Positions 23,056 through 25,812 of a DNA stretch of 25,812 nt are shown here, piece by piece. Numbering within the stretch: position 1 is the stretch's first letter; each line of letters starts with the position of its first letter. Both the position numbers and the translations under genes were made by a program. This stretch comes from UPXZ01 sp964498765 (lineage in GTDB: Bacteria; Bacteroidota; Bacteroidia; Bacteroidales; Paludibacteraceae), in the NCBI GenBank assembly GCA_964498765.1, contig CAZCIU010000039.1, positions 1 to 25,812 of the forward strand, given 5' to 3'. The notes under the pieces were generated by a model. That model was given only the letters and a program-made list of their open reading frames with translations. It was not told where the DNA came from and made no database searches.

Positions 23056-24633
23056 ATGACAAAATCCAGTATCACGCCCAAAATCATTCTTTCTACCATC
23101 GGTGGTGGAATTTTATTGACTTCTTGTGCTACGAGCAAAAAAGAGCTGAAAACCGAAGATAATAAACCGCTGAATATCATCTATATTATGTCCGACGACC
23201 ACACACGTCAGGCAATCAGCGCTTATTCTGACCGCTACGGACTTACCACGCCGAATATCGATAAAATAGCTGAAGAAGGTCTGATTTTCAGAAATAGTTT
23301 TGTGGCAAATTCCATTTCAGGACCGAGCCGCGCCTGTATGATTACCGGAAAGCACAGTCACAAAAATGGTTTTATGAACAATGAAAATCATTTTGACGGA
23401 AGTCAGCAAACAATGCCCAAACTCCTTCAGCAAGCCGGATATCAAACTGCAATGATTGGCAAATGGCACCTTCATTCAGACCCGACCGGATTTGATTATT
23501 GGGACATTTTACCCGGGCAAGGCGATTATTATTCTCCGATAATGTACACAAAAGATAAGCGAACTACTTATCCCGGCGTGTACGTAACTGACTTAATTAC
23601 AGACAAAAGTATCAATTGGCTTGAGCAGAGAGACCGAAATAAACCTTTCTGTCTTTTTGTGCATCATAAAGCGGTGCATCGGAATTTTATGGGAAATGTT
23701 TATTCTGACTTAACTGCCTTTGAAGGTAAAGATTATCCGCTTCCTGGGAATTTTTACGATAATTATGAAGGTCGACAAGCGGCTGCCGAACAAGAAATGA
23801 CGCTTGCAAAGCATTATTCCTGGGATTATGACTTGAAAGTAAATAGTCCGGATGGCACGCCGGCTGTATATGCATTTGGTGGATATAAACGAATGAATGA
23901 GAAGGAAAAAGCCATTTGGGATAGCGTATATAATCCAATTCAACGTGAAATCAATGAGAAAAAACTTACCGGAAATGCTTTGGCTGAATGGAAATACCAA
24001 CGCTATGTGAAGGATTACCTAAAAACGGCACAAGCAATGGACGAAAGCATCGGAAAACTGATGGATTACTTGAAGGCGAATAATTTGATGGAAAATACGC
24101 TGATAATCTATACTTCCGACCAAGGATTTTACATTGGCGAACACGGCTGGTACGACAAGCGATTTATGTACGAAGAAAGCTTCAGTACACCGCTAATTAT
24201 GCGACTGCCAAAGCGATATAAAGCCATAGGTGATGTGTATGAGTTTGTTCAAAATATCGACCACGCTCCTACTTTCTTGGAAATTGCCGGTGCTAAAGTT
24301 CCTTCTGATATTCAGGGCGAATCGTATTTGCCATTGCTAAAAGGTAATCATCCTAAAAACTGGCGACAATCTTTGTATTATCATTTCTACGAATTTCCGG
24401 GCGAACACGCCGTGAAAAGACATTACGGCATTCGTACCGAGCGTTACAAGCTTATTCATTTTTATCACGACATTGACACGTGGGAACTTTACGACTTGAA
24501 AAACGATCCGGGCGAAATGAAAAACCTCATAAACGATCCAAGTCAAGCCGAAAATATCAAATCACTGAAAAAGCAACTTTGGGATTTGCAAGTAAAATAC
24601 GACGATCCAATTCGAGAAAAATATCCGTTATAG
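23056..24633 (+). CDS. Ser-type sulfatase lipoprotein (S1 family, GlcNAc-6-/iduronate-sulfatase-like)
   Basis: A 525-aa formylglycine sulfatase. The signal ends in the lipobox LLTSC (Cys24), so it is lipid-anchored in the envelope. Metal ligands begin with SDDH (Asp47, Asp48). The modification motif is S88-G-P-S-R92-A-C-M-I-T-G, with Ser as the residue converted to formylglycine, which needs an anaerobic radical-SAM maturase (anSME) encoded elsewhere. GKWHLH (about 133-138), HHKAVHRNF and TSDQGFYIGEHGWYDKRFMY complete the active site; the last is typical of S1 sulfatases of the iduronate-/GlcNAc-6-sulfatase group (I would guess S1_11). Such enzymes desulfate host or algal glycans, but no SusC/D or glycoside hydrolase is nearby. 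It ends at a strong terminator. Confidence 0.9.
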   Translation: MTKSSITPKIILSTIGGGILLTSCATSKKELKTEDNKPLNIIYIMSDDHTRQAISAYSDRYGLTTPNIDKIAEEGLIFRNSFVANSISGPSRACMITGKHSHKNGFMNNENHFDGSQQTMPKLLQQAGYQTAMIGKWHLHSDPTGFDYWDILPGQGDYYSPIMYTKDKRTTYPGVYVTDLITDKSINWLEQRDRNKPFCLFVHHKAVHRNFMGNVYSDLTAFEGKDYPLPGNFYDNYEGRQAAAEQEMTLAKHYSWDYDLKVNSPDGTPAVYAFGGYKRMNEKEKAIWDSVYNPIQREINEKKLTGNALAEWKYQRYVKDYLKTAQAMDESIGKLMDYLKANNLMENTLIIYTSDQGFYIGEHGWYDKRFMYEESFSTPLIMRLPKRYKAIGDVYEFVQNIDHAPTFLEIAGAKVPSDIQGESYLPLLKGNHPKNWRQSLYYHFYEFPGEHAVKRHYGIRTERYKLIHFYHDIDTWELYDLKNDPGEMKNLINDPSQAENIKSLKKQLWDLQVKYDDPIREKYPL

Positions 24634-24643
24634 AATATAAATG

Positions 24644-24672
24644 AAAAAGGAGCTTTTCGGCTCCTTTTTTTA
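24644..24672 (+). terminator. Terminator of the sulfatase, shared with the convergent gene
   Basis: A 10-bp stem AAAAAGGAGC/GCTCCTTTTT (24644-24653 with 24660-24669) with a 6-nt loop and T-run. The A-run on the left lets it serve the convergent minus-strand gene ending at 24685 as well. Confidence 0.88.
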
Positions 24673-24684
24673 TTTCTTCAAAAT

Positions 24685-25275
24685 TCATTTGTTGTCAGGA
24701 TTAAATTCCTGCATTACTTTTCCTCGCTCAATCAAATCAGTTGGCATTTCATCCAAATTCTTTAATTGCGTTTTACTTATCTTACTGTTTTCCGGTTTAT
24801 TGATCAACCATCCTCGTTTAATCAATTCGTTTACTGTGTGATACAAATCGAACTCTGATTTTGCACGAATATTTGGATAGAAAACATTTTTGATAAAATA
24901 GTTGGCAATAACAAAGATGATTACTGCACCTAAAAGACTAAATATAAACGAGAAACCAAGTTTCCAAAGCAAATCTGTTGCATTGTCTAAGTTTCCATTA
25001 TTATTAAAAACAATGGTATAGAAAAAATAAAACAAAATCAAAAACGAAGGAAGAGAGATGCTAAAAATGCCTCTTTGATGCACTCGTTTGCATCTTTTGC
25101 AGGAAGGAACCTTCACTCCAATTTCAAGGCAAGTACATTCGTTTCCCTTGTCGCATTTTTCGTTTTTTGCAACTTTATATAATTTGTGGAATGATTCGTA
25201 TTTTTTCTCGGCGTAGTTTTTTCTACAAAAATGACAAATTGGTTTGCTTTCGTAATCTATTTCTATAATTTCCAT
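24685..25275 (-). CDS. Unrecognised Cys-rich protein with two membrane segments
   Basis: A 196-aa protein that I do not recognise. The N-terminal 65 residues carry seven cysteines in zinc-knuckle-like pairs: C14-HF-C17, C41, C47-T-C49 and C59-KR-C62, followed by His66. Two hydrophobic helices follow (about 72-91 and 107-128), separated by a short polar loop. The C-terminal 65 residues are charged and soluble (HTVNELIKRGWLINKPENS), possibly winged-helix-like, though I cannot show this. The likely topology has both ends in the cytoplasm. It stands alone, convergent with the sulfatase, with its own predicted promoter. A zinc-binding membrane sensor is a guess only. Confidence 0.7.
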   Translation of the reverse strand: MEIIEIDYESKPICHFCRKNYAEKKYESFHKLYKVAKNEKCDKGNECTCLEIGVKVPSCKRCKRVHQRGIFSISLPSFLILFYFFYTIVFNNNGNLDNATDLLWKLGFSFIFSLLGAVIIFVIANYFIKNVFYPNIRAKSEFDLYHTVNELIKRGWLINKPENSKISKTQLKNLDEMPTDLIERGKVMQEFNPDNK

Positions 25276-25353
25276 CGCGTTAATTTGCAGTTATTGGCTT
25301 TAACTTACATTAAACCAATACAATAGATTTTGAGTAGTTTTTTCTTAATAATG

Positions 25354-25367
25354 TATCTTCAAAGATA
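25354..25367 (-). promoter_or_regulatory. -7 box inside a perfect palindrome, upstream of the Cys-rich membrane protein
   Basis: TATCTTTG (25367-25360) fits the -7 consensus and is the left part of TATCTT-TG-AAGATA, a perfect 6-bp inverted repeat. A regulator binding here would cover the promoter. The leader to the ATG at 25275 is about 80 nt. Confidence 0.4.
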
Positions 25368-25410
25368 TTGAAAATTTATGCAATAAACGTTCCAAAACCT
25401 GTTATTTTTC

Positions 25411-25449
25411 TAATAAAAAATCCTCCGCAACAAAAAGTTACAGAGGATT
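25411..25449 (-). terminator. Orphan minus-strand intrinsic terminator
   Basis: A 13-bp stem (25419-25431 with 25437-25449) and 5-nt loop. On the minus strand it pairs fully with two G-U pairs and runs into TTTTTTATTA; on the plus strand it has two mismatches. It should end a gene lying to the right, but the DNA there holds only a plus-strand traQ fragment. Confidence 0.75.
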
Positions 25450-25463
25450 GACTATTATTTGTT

Positions 25464-25745
25464 ATGATCCGATGCACACTAATCGAAAAAGGAACTTTTG
25501 CCGAGAATCATTATTCGATAAGATATTTCCAAAGTGCGGGCAAAGGCGAACTTCGTTTAGGCAAAGACGGCAAAGCTTTCCTTCCTAACGACCGCTACCC
25601 GTTACCGGAAAAAGAATTTCGGTTGTATTATACTTCACGCTCTGACGAAAGTCAGCAGTTTGAAGTGGTCATTGCCGATAGCTTTGGGAATGAAAAGAAG
25701 TTGGAATTTGAGTTCAGTGCGGAGAAAATAGAGAATGAAATTTAA
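25464..25745 (+). CDS. traQ: TraQ/DUF3872 conjugal transfer protein, 5'-truncated remnant
   Basis: A 93-aa open frame matching the C-terminal part of TraQ (DUF3872) of Bacteroidetes conjugative transposons: IRCTLIEKGTFAENHYSIRY, then FQSAGKGELRL, FLPNDRYPL, FRLYYTSRS, a QQFEVVIADSFGNEKKLEFE stretch and a polar end. Full TraQ proteins are about 140-170 residues, with a lipoprotein signal and an N-terminal half ending in a GETAEIRC-like strand. Here the frame opens at ATG in the middle of that strand, with an in-frame TGA five codons earlier, and no N-terminal half is visible in any plus frame upstream. It is therefore probably a remnant, not a working transfer gene. No other tra gene is seen on the left. 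Whether tra genes continue to the right lies outside the window. Confidence 0.8.
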   Translation: MIRCTLIEKGTFAENHYSIRYFQSAGKGELRLGKDGKAFLPNDRYPLPEKEFRLYYTSRSDESQQFEVVIADSFGNEKKLEFEFSAEKIENEI

Positions 25746-25812
25746 TCTAAAATTAGCTGAATTAGTTTCGATTTAATCTGACAGTTAAGGGCAAAATACT
25801 TAAATTTGTAAT

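Noticed and set aside
25276..25463. Integration site (att) of a conjugative element next to traQ
   Set aside because: No GTAnnTTTGC-type core, tRNA 3' end or direct repeat was seen; the junction is inferred only from the truncated frame and the orphan terminator.
1..25812. CRISPR array, tRNA or rRNA genes, complete insertion sequence
   Set aside because: No regularly spaced direct repeats, no tRNA cloverleaf with CCA or T-loop motif, no rRNA signatures and no transposase were found on reading both strands.

Overview
The window looks like chromosomal DNA from a low-GC member of the Bacteroidota, probably Bacteroidales (Paludibacter- or Dysgonomonas-like). The evidence is: a promoter box of the TAnnTTTG type, in several cases with TTG 19-20 bp upstream; the Bacteroidota-restricted DUF5606 protein; an XRE regulator with the tail IIVYYDDNTFQEF; a long Nif3 paired with a C4 zinc-ribbon coiled-coil protein; and a TraQ (DUF3872) fragment typical of Bacteroidetes conjugative elements. 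I cannot name the species. Most of the left two thirds is read from the minus strand and is housekeeping.

Layout. 1-397: start of an AlkD-like DNA alkylation repair gene. 643-2342: a sulfide:quinone-reductase-like flavoprotein and a 53-aa companion. 2547-5388: pyrK, pyrD and a CapA-like lipoprotein as one unit, with a promoter in front of pyrK. 5613-6077: an XRE regulator, followed by an AT-rich gap of about 1 kb. 7117-9654: zinc-ribbon protein, Nif3 and DUF5606. 9799-12314: a PurF-like amidophosphoribosyltransferase translationally coupled to hisA through GTGA. 12420-13913: an AcuI/YhdH-type reductase and a bactofilin. 14110-17395: an exported TldD/TldE-like pair. 17580-20442 (+): FemAB-like protein, GT4 glycosyltransferase and methyltransferase, joined by ATGA overlaps. 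They converge on and overlap 20429-22832 (-), a Wzx-like flippase and a GT2 glycosyltransferase; together these form a small surface-polysaccharide locus. 23056-24633 (+): a Ser-type sulfatase lipoprotein. 24685-25275 (-): an unrecognised two-TM, Cys-rich protein. 25464-25745 (+): a 5'-truncated traQ beside a minus-strand terminator that has no visible gene, which marks the probable edge of a conjugative-element remnant.

The most interesting signals lie between genes. Terminator-grade hairpins sit directly behind promoter boxes in the leaders of the tldD-like and DUF5606 genes. Several dispersed AT-rich and GC-rich repeat families are placed precisely at start or stop codons. The XRE promoter carries operator-like sites. 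The traQ scar sits at the right edge. I did not find a complete new defence or mobile system in this window.
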